Positions 50,786 to 58,475 of a DNA stretch of 64,000 bases are shown in pieces. Made by a program: the position numbers and the translations under genes. Source of the DNA: an uncultured Bacilli bacterium (GTDB taxonomy: Bacteria; Bacillota_I; Bacilli_A; RF39; UBA660); contig CAKOHG010000003.1 in NCBI GenBank assembly GCA_934085565.1, positions 62,001 through 126,000 on the forward strand, given 5' to 3'. Under the pieces are notes generated by a model that searched no databases, was not told the origin of the DNA, and saw nothing but the letters and a program-made list of their open reading frames with translations. Position 1 is the first letter of the stretch; every line of letters starts with the position of its first letter.

Positions 50786-52411
50786 ATGTATAAAAAATTC
50801 AAACTATTCGTGATAATTAGTATTTCTGTTTTGTTTTTTAATGTGAATGTAAATGCCGCTGAAATTAGTAATACTTGTAAATACACATCACACAGTGGCT
50901 ATAATACAGTTTATTTAGATATTTATGATGATAATACGGCTAAAGCTTATGTAAAGTATTATTTAAAATCAACAGAAGGAAATGGTGAATTTTTCCCATA
51001 TGATGACTTTGGCAAAAAAGCTAAAATTCAAAATTGGAACAAAAATGATACACAATATTCAAGTGAAAAATGTCCTTCATATGCCTTAGTAATGCCAACT
51101 TGGATAAATGGGTATAATACTTATTTTTCTGATTCTAAAAGTGATCTTTCTACCACGCTTGGAAATAAAAAAGGATATGTGTTAGACAATGATAAATCTT
51201 TTGAGTCTTACGCTACTTGTGAGTATAAAGTTAAATATACTTCTAACTCTTATATGAAATTTAAAATTGTTATTCGAGATAAAGATTATTCTAGACTTTA
51301 TTATATGCAAAATATGGGAGATAATAAATATCAATATGTTAATGCTAATTTTTCTAAATTATTAAATTCACCAGCTTTATATTCTGGTTCAAATGTCTCA
51401 GAGGTTACTCAGATAAGTTCTCAAATTAATTCTGTAGAAGATATTTATACGGCTTTTGAAGCAAATGGAAATAAATGTCCTTACATTATTTCAAAAAATG
51501 TTAAGGACCCAACTAATTTTACAATTGCTGTTTCAGCAGAATCTGTTCATGATGATGTAAATACTTTTTCTGCGTCTGCTATAGATGGTGGACAATATAC
51601 CGAACAATCACCGGAACAAACAACTTTAACGAAAAGCTGTAAATCCCATTTTAATAAAAATGACATTCCGGCTTTAAATGGCGCAACATTTTTCTTTAAT
51701 CAATATTCAGATGGAAAAAAAGAATTTTGTGCCAAAATAACGAATATGTCTGAAGAACAATGTACAAATGTTTCTAAAATAAATAATTTTGGTTTGACTG
51801 TAACAACAAGATCAGAAAACTCTTATACATTTACGATTGATACTGAAACTTTTGATGATTTTTTCGGTGATAGTTGTATTGGTGATAAATTTTATATCGT
51901 AGAAGAAGCTGGAATTACTTCGGGATCTTATATTTTAACAACCAGTGAAGATAAAGCTAAAGAAGGAACGAATTATACTCAAGGAAAAGAGGGAGTCGAC
52001 CTTGAAGATAAAGAATTTAATCCTTCTCAAATTTGTGAAGACGCTGAAAATTGTGATATTAGTTTAGATAATTTTTGTACAACTGGTAGTGTTGCTAGAA
52101 CTTTTAAATTCTTAGGGCTATTATTTTATATTGCTAAGATATTGGTACCAGGAATCATAATAGTGATGGGTTTTGTTAATCTCTTTAAGATTATGACATC
52201 TGGTAAAATGGATGACGCTAAAAAATATGCAAAATCTATCATCATTCGTATTTTTGTTGGGATTGCTATCTTTTTAATACCTGATATCATTCATACGATT
52301 TATAATAGTGCAAGTAACATTTTAGGTAATGGTGGTAGCGGTGGCTTTGACAATTGTGAGGCCTGTCTTATGCGTCCAACTTCAAAGGAATGCGTCATTG
52401 AAGAAAACTAG
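50786..52411 (+). CDS. VirB2-like membrane protein 3 with large ectodomain
   Basis: This 541-residue protein is the longest of the array. Its signal peptide ends near V-N-A-A-E (about 24), followed by an ectodomain of about 380 residues rich in Tyr, Ser and Asn with scattered cysteines. Then comes the same module as protein 2 (N-F-C-T-T-G-S-V-A-R-T-F-K-F-L-G, two helices, C-E-A-C-x8-C). AGGGGAGAA is the ribosome site, 18 bases after protein 2. The pair looks like a recent duplication of the module with exchange or fast change of the ectodomain. Confidence 0.75.
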   Translation: MYKKFKLFVIISISVLFFNVNVNAAEISNTCKYTSHSGYNTVYLDIYDDNTAKAYVKYYLKSTEGNGEFFPYDDFGKKAKIQNWNKNDTQYSSEKCPSYALVMPTWINGYNTYFSDSKSDLSTTLGNKKGYVLDNDKSFESYATCEYKVKYTSNSYMKFKIVIRDKDYSRLYYMQNMGDNKYQYVNANFSKLLNSPALYSGSNVSEVTQISSQINSVEDIYTAFEANGNKCPYIISKNVKDPTNFTIAVSAESVHDDVNTFSASAIDGGQYTEQSPEQTTLTKSCKSHFNKNDIPALNGATFFFNQYSDGKKEFCAKITNMSEEQCTNVSKINNFGLTVTTRSENSYTFTIDTETFDDFFGDSCIGDKFYIVEEAGITSGSYILTTSEDKAKEGTNYTQGKEGVDLEDKEFNPSQICEDAENCDISLDNFCTTGSVARTFKFLGLLFYIAKILVPGIIIVMGFVNLFKIMTSGKMDDAKKYAKSIIIRIFVGIAIFLIPDIIHTIYNSASNILGNGGSGGFDNCEACLMRPTSKECVIEEN

Positions 52412-52429
52412 AAAATACTAGTTTTTTTT
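52404..52429 (+). terminator. intrinsic terminator after VirB2-like gene 3
   Basis: AAAACTAG pairs with CTAGTTTT around a 6-nt loop and continues into T residues. Confidence 0.7.
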
Positions 52430-52474
52430 CTTATAACTTGATATAATTATTTTGTTGAAAAAGTGGGGCTTATT

Positions 52475-53020
52475 ATGAAAAATAAAATTAAGTATATTTT
52501 AATATTTATCATTAGTATTTCTATTATTTTTCCAAAATTGGTTTATGCACAAAGCAATATAAATCAAAATAATATCTTGTTAATAAATGACGTTAATAAA
52601 AATATAAGTGATACTTTTATAACTTTAGATGCAGAAGTGAGTGATACCACTGTTGGAGAAATTTGTAGTATGCCTCAATATCGTAAAACCATGCGCTTTT
52701 TTGGAACAATCGTTACGTTTGCTAAATATATTGTTCCTGTAGTAATTATTGCTTTTGGAATAATGGATTTATATAAGGCTGTAGCAGGAGCTAAAGATGA
52801 CGAGATAAAAAAATCATTTAAAGCTATTATGGTGAGAATAGCAGCGGGCGTTTTTATCTTTTTACTTCCAGGATTAGTACAGTTTTTCTTTAATATGTTA
52901 AATGAATGGAGCGATTACAAAGTTGATGTTTGTTGCTGTACCGAATGTTTATTAAATTCAAGTTGTGATACGAATAGCTGCAGTAGTAGTTCTTGTAAAA
53001 TAGAAGGGATGAATAATTAA
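52475..53020 (+). CDS. VirB2-like membrane protein 4
   Basis: This 181-residue protein has a signal peptide (about 1-25) and a short ectodomain of about 45 residues. Then E-I-C-S-M-P-Q-Y-R, helix, G-A-K-D-D-E-I-K-K-S-F-K loop, helix, and C-C-C-T-E-C-x5-C with extra cysteines (S-C-D-T-N-S-C). The ATG at 52475 is favoured over the GTG at 52463 because GTGGGG lies about 8 bases before it. Its stop and the next start share one base (TAATG). Confidence 0.75.
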   Translation: MKNKIKYILIFIISISIIFPKLVYAQSNINQNNILLINDVNKNISDTFITLDAEVSDTTVGEICSMPQYRKTMRFFGTIVTFAKYIVPVVIIAFGIMDLYKAVAGAKDDEIKKSFKAIMVRIAAGVFIFLLPGLVQFFFNMLNEWSDYKVDVCCCTECLLNSSCDTNSCSSSSCKIEGMNN

Positions 53021-53853
53021 TGAAAAAATCTTTGATGTTAATAATTGGATTGTTTATATTTAATTTGCCGATAGCTAATGCAGCTTATTATTATGTACTA
53101 GATAATGGTAATTATAATTTATGTGAAACAAGTATGCCTACTTGTAACGAAGTCGATAAAGATGCTCCAGGGTTGACTGTTGATAATTCTGCTAAGGAAA
53201 TCACTTATAATGGTGGATTCTATGAATTTAATTCAGATTATCAAGATTATTATTATAGAACAACATACGGTCAAACTAGGATGTATTATTATATGTCTGG
53301 AGATAATTTTGTTTTGTGTAAAACGAAATCAAGTTGTCATACGTATTCTCGAAATAAACTTGAGAATGCAGGAGCGATTATTTCTAATAGAAGTCAAGTA
53401 GAACTTTCTGAAGATGAAATTTATTATTACAACTCAACTTATGAATCATCCTCTTCAAATAATAGTCAAAATAATAATTCTGATGGCTCAAATGCTGGTA
53501 CCACGACGGGCACTAATAATACTCCTGCTACAGATGATGTAGGATATTGTACCAAATTAAAAGCACCTTTAGAGTTTATTGGAAATATTGTATTGATTTT
53601 TAAAATAATTATTCCAATTATCATAATTATTTATGGAAGTGTTGATTTCTTTCGTGCTATAACAGGAGCTAAAGATGATGAAATTAAAAAAGCAGCAAGA
53701 TCACTTTTATTTAGAGTTTTAGCCGGTGTTGTTGTCTTTCTTCTTCCAACAATTGTTAGTTTTATTTTTACTTTAGTTAGTGATTTTGCTAATATTAAAG
53801 GATCTTTCAAATATTGTCAAAAATGTGTTTTTGATGTTCGAAATTGTAAGTAG
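53020..53853 (+). CDS. VirB2-like membrane protein 5
   Basis: This 277-residue protein has a signal peptide (ending near A-N-A-A, about 20). The ectodomain has a Tyr-rich stretch and a Ser/Asn/Thr-rich linker (about 145-170). Then come G-Y-C-T-K-L, helix, G-A-K-D-D-E-I-K-K-A-A-R loop, helix, and C-Q-K-C-x6-C at the very end. It is translationally coupled to its neighbours on both sides by short gaps. Confidence 0.75.
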   Translation: MKKSLMLIIGLFIFNLPIANAAYYYVLDNGNYNLCETSMPTCNEVDKDAPGLTVDNSAKEITYNGGFYEFNSDYQDYYYRTTYGQTRMYYYMSGDNFVLCKTKSSCHTYSRNKLENAGAIISNRSQVELSEDEIYYYNSTYESSSSNNSQNNNSDGSNAGTTTGTNNTPATDDVGYCTKLKAPLEFIGNIVLIFKIIIPIIIIIYGSVDFFRAITGAKDDEIKKAARSLLFRVLAGVVVFLLPTIVSFIFTLVSDFANIKGSFKYCQKCVFDVRNCK

Positions 53854-53861
53854 GTGAAATG

Positions 53862-54338
53862 ATGAAATTTAAATATATTACAGTTATTATCCTTAGTTTC
53901 TTTTTGGGATTAGGTTTTGCAAACGCAGAAGAAATTGTGCCATTAAAGAATGATATTGTACTTCTAGCAGGTGAAACTACTACAACAGCTGATACAACGA
54001 CTAATAGTGGAACTACTAATTATTGTACTGGTTTACGTTCTACCTTTGTTTTTATCGGCCATTTAATTCGCCTTGCTAAAATTTTAATACCAATTATTGT
54101 TATCATTTTTGGAATGTTAGACTTTTTCAAAGCTGTAACAGGTTCTAAAGATGATGAAATCAAAAAAGCGGCAAAATCATTATTATTTAGAGCTCTTGCT
54201 GGGGTATGTATTTTCTTTTTACCAGCAATTATAGACTTTGTTTTCGGACTTGTTGATGGTTGGAGTAATAGTGAATATGAGTCTGGTTATCAAGATTGCT
54301 TTAAATGTGTTTGGGATGTTGGAAGTTGTACGAAATAA
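53862..54338 (+). CDS. VirB2-like membrane protein 6
   Basis: This 158-residue protein has a signal peptide ending near A-N-A-E (about 21) and a short Thr-rich ectodomain. Then N-Y-C-T-G-L, helix, G-S-K-D-D-E-I-K-K-A-A-K-S-L-L-F-R loop, helix, and C-F-K-C-x6-C. Two adjacent ATGs occur (53859 and 53862); the second has better spacing to AGGTG. A terminator follows. Confidence 0.75.
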   Translation: MKFKYITVIILSFFLGLGFANAEEIVPLKNDIVLLAGETTTTADTTTNSGTTNYCTGLRSTFVFIGHLIRLAKILIPIIVIIFGMLDFFKAVTGSKDDEIKKAAKSLLFRALAGVCIFFLPAIIDFVFGLVDGWSNSEYESGYQDCFKCVWDVGSCTK

Positions 54339-54366
54339 TGTAATTGTAAAAGGTTACATTTTTTTC
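54337..54366 (+). terminator. intrinsic terminator after VirB2-like gene 6
   Basis: AATGTAA (54337-54343) pairs with TTACATT (54354-54360), followed by a T-run. Confidence 0.7.
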
Positions 54367-54395
54367 TTGTTATAAAGTACTATTTCTAGTATAAT
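54367..54395 (+). promoter_or_regulatory. promoter of the VirB2-like 7/virB6/virB4 unit
   Basis: TTGTTA (54367-54372), a 17-base spacer and TATAAT (54390-54395). Confidence 0.65.
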
Positions 54396-54420
54396 TTAAG
54401 ATGAAAACGAGCGTGAAATT

Positions 54421-55443
54421 ATGAAAAAAAGGCTGTACATTTTACTTATTTTTGTTTGCTTATTTTGGAGTGTAAATGTCACTGCAGCGAGTTGTTCAAA
54501 TGTAACTGAAAGCAGTGTAAAAACTTATTTTGCTACCAATGGCTATTCTGGAGCAAAATATTGTAGTGGGGATAGAACTTTAGAAAATTCTGGATCTTTT
54601 CCACTTACGATTGCTTCTATATTAAAAAGTTACAATATGAATTATATCCCAACAGATGTCTCTAAATATTTATGTGAGCATTACCAAGGAATGATAGAAG
54701 CTTCTAATTATAGTACCATTGTTAAAGCTAATGATGTTGAAGATGAGTTTAAAGTAAATATTGATAGAATAGAAAATACAATGACTGCTATTGATGAAAC
54801 ACTTGCAAATAAAAAGTCTGTTTTAGCTTCTATAAATAGCAGTAGCATATTTGCTGACAATGCTAGTTTTATTGGTATTGTTATGAAAAAAAATGATCAA
54901 TATTACATTATTAATACAGCTAGTCAAGATGAAAATAATACAAGTGGCTGGTATTCTAAAGATTCTCTAGAAGAAAATGTTTTGAATGCAATAGATACTG
55001 GTATGTGGTCAATTATTCCAAAAGATTGTGATAATAGTTCTGATAGTGTAGTTACAACAGCTGCTCAAACTGAGGGAGATCATAGTCCTTCTGAGGATCC
55101 TTATCCTGGAGCTGGACCAAATTTAGGTACAGACGATGAGGTGAAGTGTAATAAGATTTTTAAGAAAAATGGTAGTGATGAATTTAATGATCTCGGTCAA
55201 TTTTTACAAAATGTGTTTTTAGGTATCAGACTTTTAGCGCCTGCTTTAGTTATTATTTTATCAACGATTGATTATATTAAAGCTATTGCTTCATCTAATC
55301 AAGATGATTTGAAAAAGGTAAATAAAAAAACAATAAAAAGAGTAGTTGCAGGTCTCATTATATTCTTTATTCCATTATTATTAGATATTCTATTCAAGTT
55401 ATTTGGTATTTATGATTTATCAACTTGTGGAATAGGTAGTTAG
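54421..55443 (+). CDS. VirB2-like membrane protein 7, with peptidase C39-like ectodomain
   Basis: This 340-residue protein has a signal peptide (ending near V-T-A-A-S, about 23). Its ectodomain has a region around G-S-F-P-L-T-I-A-S-I-L-K-S-Y and D-V-S-K-Y-L-C-E that resembles the start of a C39 peptidase fold. The catalytic cysteine would be replaced by Ser, and the later histidine motif reads A-S-F-I-G-I-V. It is thus at best an inactive peptidase fold. The C-terminal two-helix module is the most diverged (loop S-S-N-Q-D-D-L-K-K-V), with one Cys after the last helix. Start by weak GTGAA. Confidence 0.7.
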   Translation: MKKRLYILLIFVCLFWSVNVTAASCSNVTESSVKTYFATNGYSGAKYCSGDRTLENSGSFPLTIASILKSYNMNYIPTDVSKYLCEHYQGMIEASNYSTIVKANDVEDEFKVNIDRIENTMTAIDETLANKKSVLASINSSSIFADNASFIGIVMKKNDQYYIINTASQDENNTSGWYSKDSLEENVLNAIDTGMWSIIPKDCDNSSDSVVTTAAQTEGDHSPSEDPYPGAGPNLGTDDEVKCNKIFKKNGSDEFNDLGQFLQNVFLGIRLLAPALVIILSTIDYIKAIASSNQDDLKKVNKKTIKRVVAGLIIFFIPLLLDILFKLFGIYDLSTCGIGS

Positions 55444-55457
55444 AAAAGGGTGATAGT

Positions 55458-57590
55458 ATGTTAAAAATGTTTTTGATAGCGGCTAATCCAGTTACTAGCT
55501 GGTTTAATAATCAAATGCATAGATTTTTATTATGGGTAGACCAATCTGTTTATTGGGCTGCCTCTCAATGCTATCAATTGTTTATGAAGTTAGCTACTGC
55601 TCAAATTTTTACAGATGATTTCTTCTCAAGTTTTGCTAAACGTATCTATGCCATCTTAGGTGTTTTTATGCTATTTTATTTGGTATATGCTTTATTAAAC
55701 GCTATTGTAGATCCTGATAAATTAACAAACGATAAAGGAGCTGGCAAAATTGCTAAAAATTTAATTATATCTTTAGTTTTATTAGGACTTTTACCAAACC
55801 TTTTTGATTTGGCTTATCGTTTACAAAATTTTGTATTATCTTCTAATTTACTCGGAGCTGTTATTTTGGGGTCAGATGTTATCGATGTTTCTGATTCAGA
55901 AGCAATAACTGAAAATAATGAAAGTTTAATTCGTTTTGGGGATTATGCTTCTTTTACGGTTTTAAATGCCTTTTTAAATCCAGAAAATTTAAATCCAACT
56001 TTAGATGGTGGCTATAACTGGTATGGTGTTAAAAAGGAAATTTTAGAAGAGGGTAAATGGAAAAATTTACCATTGTTATCAGATGCGGTCTCTAATGGAA
56101 CATCTATTGGAGGAGAAAATATTGTTTTGACGTATCGTCCTATTGTTTCAACAGCAGCCGGTGTTTTCTTAATTTATATGTTACTATCTTTCACTTTAGA
56201 TTTAGGTGTTCGAGTAGTTAAATTTGCTTTTTATCAATTATTGGCACCTATACCAATAGTTTTAAGGATTCTTCCTAGTAAAAAAGGAACTTTTGATAAA
56301 TGGCTAAAGCAAACATTAAGTGTTTATTTTGAGGTATTCGTTCGTGTTGGTTTAATGTATATTGCCATTTACTTTATTAATGCTATTACGACAAATAATA
56401 CATTAATGGAGATGTGGACAGAAAGTACTTCTGGAAAACTAGCTTTGGCGATTATCATTATTGGTGTGTTTGCATTTGCTAAACAAGCGCCTAAAATTAT
56501 CAGTGATGTTCTTGGAATTGATACTGGAGGTCTTAAACTTGGCATTGGTGAAAAACTTAAAGCAGGCGGTTTCTTTGGTGCCGGAGCAATGTTGGGAGCA
56601 GGTGCTACCGGATTAGTTAGAAATGGAATCAATGGAGTTGGTAACGTTTTTAATAGTGGAAGATCAGCTGCTAATAGTTTTCGTAATGGTGAATTTAAAA
56701 ATGGATTTAAAAATGTTGGTAAAGCAATGTTTGGCGTAGGTGCTGGGATTGGTTCAACTATTGCAGGTACAACATCAGGTATATATAATGCTTATGGAAG
56801 TGGTAAAAAGGCTGGAAATTTCAAGGATATGGTAAAAGCAGCCGGAGAAGGAGCTAAAAAAAGTTTGGATAATAGAGTTAAAAGAGCCAACTATATAGCT
56901 ACTAATAATGGCATGCTTGGAAGTGCTAAAGCTAAAGCCATCGATACATTAGGTGTAGCTAAAGAATGGGCAACAGGAACACCATTGAACAATTTCTTAT
57001 CTCGTGTAAAATTTAAAGAAGATTTTTATAAAGAATTTGACGAATATAAAACATTGTACGAAAACCCAGAATACAATGCTATGGACGCACAATTAAATCA
57101 CTTACAAGCCTTAAAAGCACAAGGTGCAACTGTAACTGAAGATGGAACACAAATAGATACAGCCATTGACACAATGAAAAATGCTATGACAAACAAACGA
57201 CTTACGGCTATTAACAAGAATCCAAATGCTGCAGCTTATATAGCCTATAATATGGCAAAATTTGCTAAAGACAATTTTAATCTTTATAAATCTCCTGACG
57301 TCGACTTTGATTTTAATGGTGCGAATATAGAAGATTTTATTTTGAAAGGTGATACAGTATACCATCAAGATGGTAAAGAATGGTCTAAAGAAGAACTAAT
57401 GAAATTATATGAAAATGCAAATGCAGGTGATTATGCAATTGATACTAAAGGAAATGTTAATATTACGACTAGTTACGATTCAAAAGGAAGTATGAAATCA
57501 CAAATTGGCGCAAGCAAAGTAGCCTTAAAATCGGCAAAACAAACACCTGCTTATAAAGAAGCAGCAAAAAAAGAAGCAGCAAAAAAATAA
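55458..57590 (+). CDS. virB6: VirB6/TrbL-like polytopic channel protein
   Basis: The protein has 710 residues. The first half (about 1-360) has six or more membrane helices with soluble loops, as in the VirB6/TrbL-type proteins of Gram-positive T4SS, with F-Y-Q-L-L-A-P-I-P-I-V and L-K-Q-T-L-S-V-Y-F-E-V-F typical. The second half is a soluble Gly/Ala- and Lys-rich tail with charged helices, ending in repeated A-A-K-K-E. It forms the inner part of the secretion channel. AAAGGGTGATAG precedes the ATG, 14 bases after VirB2-like 7. Confidence 0.82.
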   Translation: MLKMFLIAANPVTSWFNNQMHRFLLWVDQSVYWAASQCYQLFMKLATAQIFTDDFFSSFAKRIYAILGVFMLFYLVYALLNAIVDPDKLTNDKGAGKIAKNLIISLVLLGLLPNLFDLAYRLQNFVLSSNLLGAVILGSDVIDVSDSEAITENNESLIRFGDYASFTVLNAFLNPENLNPTLDGGYNWYGVKKEILEEGKWKNLPLLSDAVSNGTSIGGENIVLTYRPIVSTAAGVFLIYMLLSFTLDLGVRVVKFAFYQLLAPIPIVLRILPSKKGTFDKWLKQTLSVYFEVFVRVGLMYIAIYFINAITTNNTLMEMWTESTSGKLALAIIIIGVFAFAKQAPKIISDVLGIDTGGLKLGIGEKLKAGGFFGAGAMLGAGATGLVRNGINGVGNVFNSGRSAANSFRNGEFKNGFKNVGKAMFGVGAGIGSTIAGTTSGIYNAYGSGKKAGNFKDMVKAAGEGAKKSLDNRVKRANYIATNNGMLGSAKAKAIDTLGVAKEWATGTPLNNFLSRVKFKEDFYKEFDEYKTLYENPEYNAMDAQLNHLQALKAQGATVTEDGTQIDTAIDTMKNAMTNKRLTAINKNPNAAAYIAYNMAKFAKDNFNLYKSPDVDFDFNGANIEDFILKGDTVYHQDGKEWSKEELMKLYENANAGDYAIDTKGNVNITTSYDSKGSMKSQIGASKVALKSAKQTPAYKEAAKKEAAKK

Positions 57591-57610
57591 TAGAAAAGGG
57601 GTAAATTTAA

Positions 57611-57919
57611 ATGAATCAATATTTAATACCTGCCAACACAAAGAAGTCAAAACTTATTCTTGGCTTCTTTACTTGGATTGATTTAGCAATATTTGGTACA
57701 GGTTGTGGTATTACATTACTACTTTTGTTAATTTTCCAAGGCATGGATTTTACAACAGCTATCATTGTATTACTGCCTGCTTTGATATCGGGATTTTTAG
57801 TTATCCCGGTACCAAATTATCATAATGTTTTACAACTTATTACTAATATTGTGACATTTATGTTGGGAAGAAAAAGGTATTATTGGAAAGGCTGGTGTAT
57901 TAAAGATGGCGAAAAATAA
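57611..57919 (+). CDS. virB3: PrgI/VirB3-like membrane protein
   Basis: This 102-residue protein has an N-terminal stretch (Y-L-I-P-A-N-T-K-K-S-K-L-I-L-G-F-F) typical of PrgI-family proteins. Two helices (about 20-42 and 48-68) and a short basic tail follow. PrgI/VirB3 proteins sit beside VirB4 in the channel base. It overlaps the next gene by 14 bases. Context (between virB6 and virB4) supports the call. Confidence 0.82.
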   Translation: MNQYLIPANTKKSKLILGFFTWIDLAIFGTGCGITLLLLLIFQGMDFTTAIIVLLPALISGFLVIPVPNYHNVLQLITNIVTFMLGRKRYYWKGWCIKDGEK

Positions 57920-58475
57920 AAAAGAAGAAATAGCAAGTAAATGGAGTGAAGATTGGGTACCTCTTAAAAATATCATGAACGGTATGATTCAACTTGAAAA
58001 CGGAGAATATGTAACAGGAGTTAAAATTGCTCCTAAAAATATCTTTATTTTAGATGCAGGAACAAGAGATAATGTGATTTATCAATTAAGAAATTTTTAT
58101 AATTCTATTAATTTTGAATTCTGGCTTGTTGTTGCAGATCGTCCGGTAGATATTAATGTTTATTTATCCCAATTACAAATTCAATTTAATCGAGCTAATA
58201 ATGCGATTACTCGTAAACTTGTTCAAGAAGATATTAACAAAGCTAATATGTTTATGAGTGCAGAATATAACGTAGTAGATACCGAATATTATATTTTATT
58301 TAAAGAAAAGAAAATGGATGTCATTCAAAAAAGATTACATACTTTAATAAGCAATTTAGCAAACTGTGGCTTAAATAGTCAACAAACAAGTAATAATGAT
58401 TTAAGAGTTATTTTAGATAATTTCTTTAATGGTGGGGCAGCCACGAATTTTAGTGGGATGGTAGGTGTACGATGA
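57906..58475 (+). CDS. VirB4 N-terminal domain encoded as a separate protein
   Basis: This 189-residue soluble protein matches the N-terminal, non-ATPase domain of VirB4/TraE proteins: W-S-E-D-W-V-P-L-K-N-I, then G-E-Y-V-T-G-V-K-I-A-P-K-N and F-W-L-V-V-A-D-R-P. It ends with a clean stop that overlaps the ATG of the ATPase gene (ATGA), so VirB4 is made from two coupled genes. No homopolymer or sign of a recent frameshift is seen at the junction. Confidence 0.75.
   Translation: MAKNKKEEIASKWSEDWVPLKNIMNGMIQLENGEYVTGVKIAPKNIFILDAGTRDNVIYQLRNFYNSINFEFWLVVADRPVDINVYLSQLQIQFNRANNAITRKLVQEDINKANMFMSAEYNVVDTEYYILFKEKKMDVIQKRLHTLISNLANCGLNSQQTSNNDLRVILDNFFNGGAATNFSGMVGVR

Noticed and set aside
52404..52429. 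CTAGT palindromes at 49530 and 52404 as recombination sites between VirB2-like genes
   Set aside because: Both are followed by T-runs directly after stop codons, so intrinsic terminators explain them; the shared CTAGT core is short.
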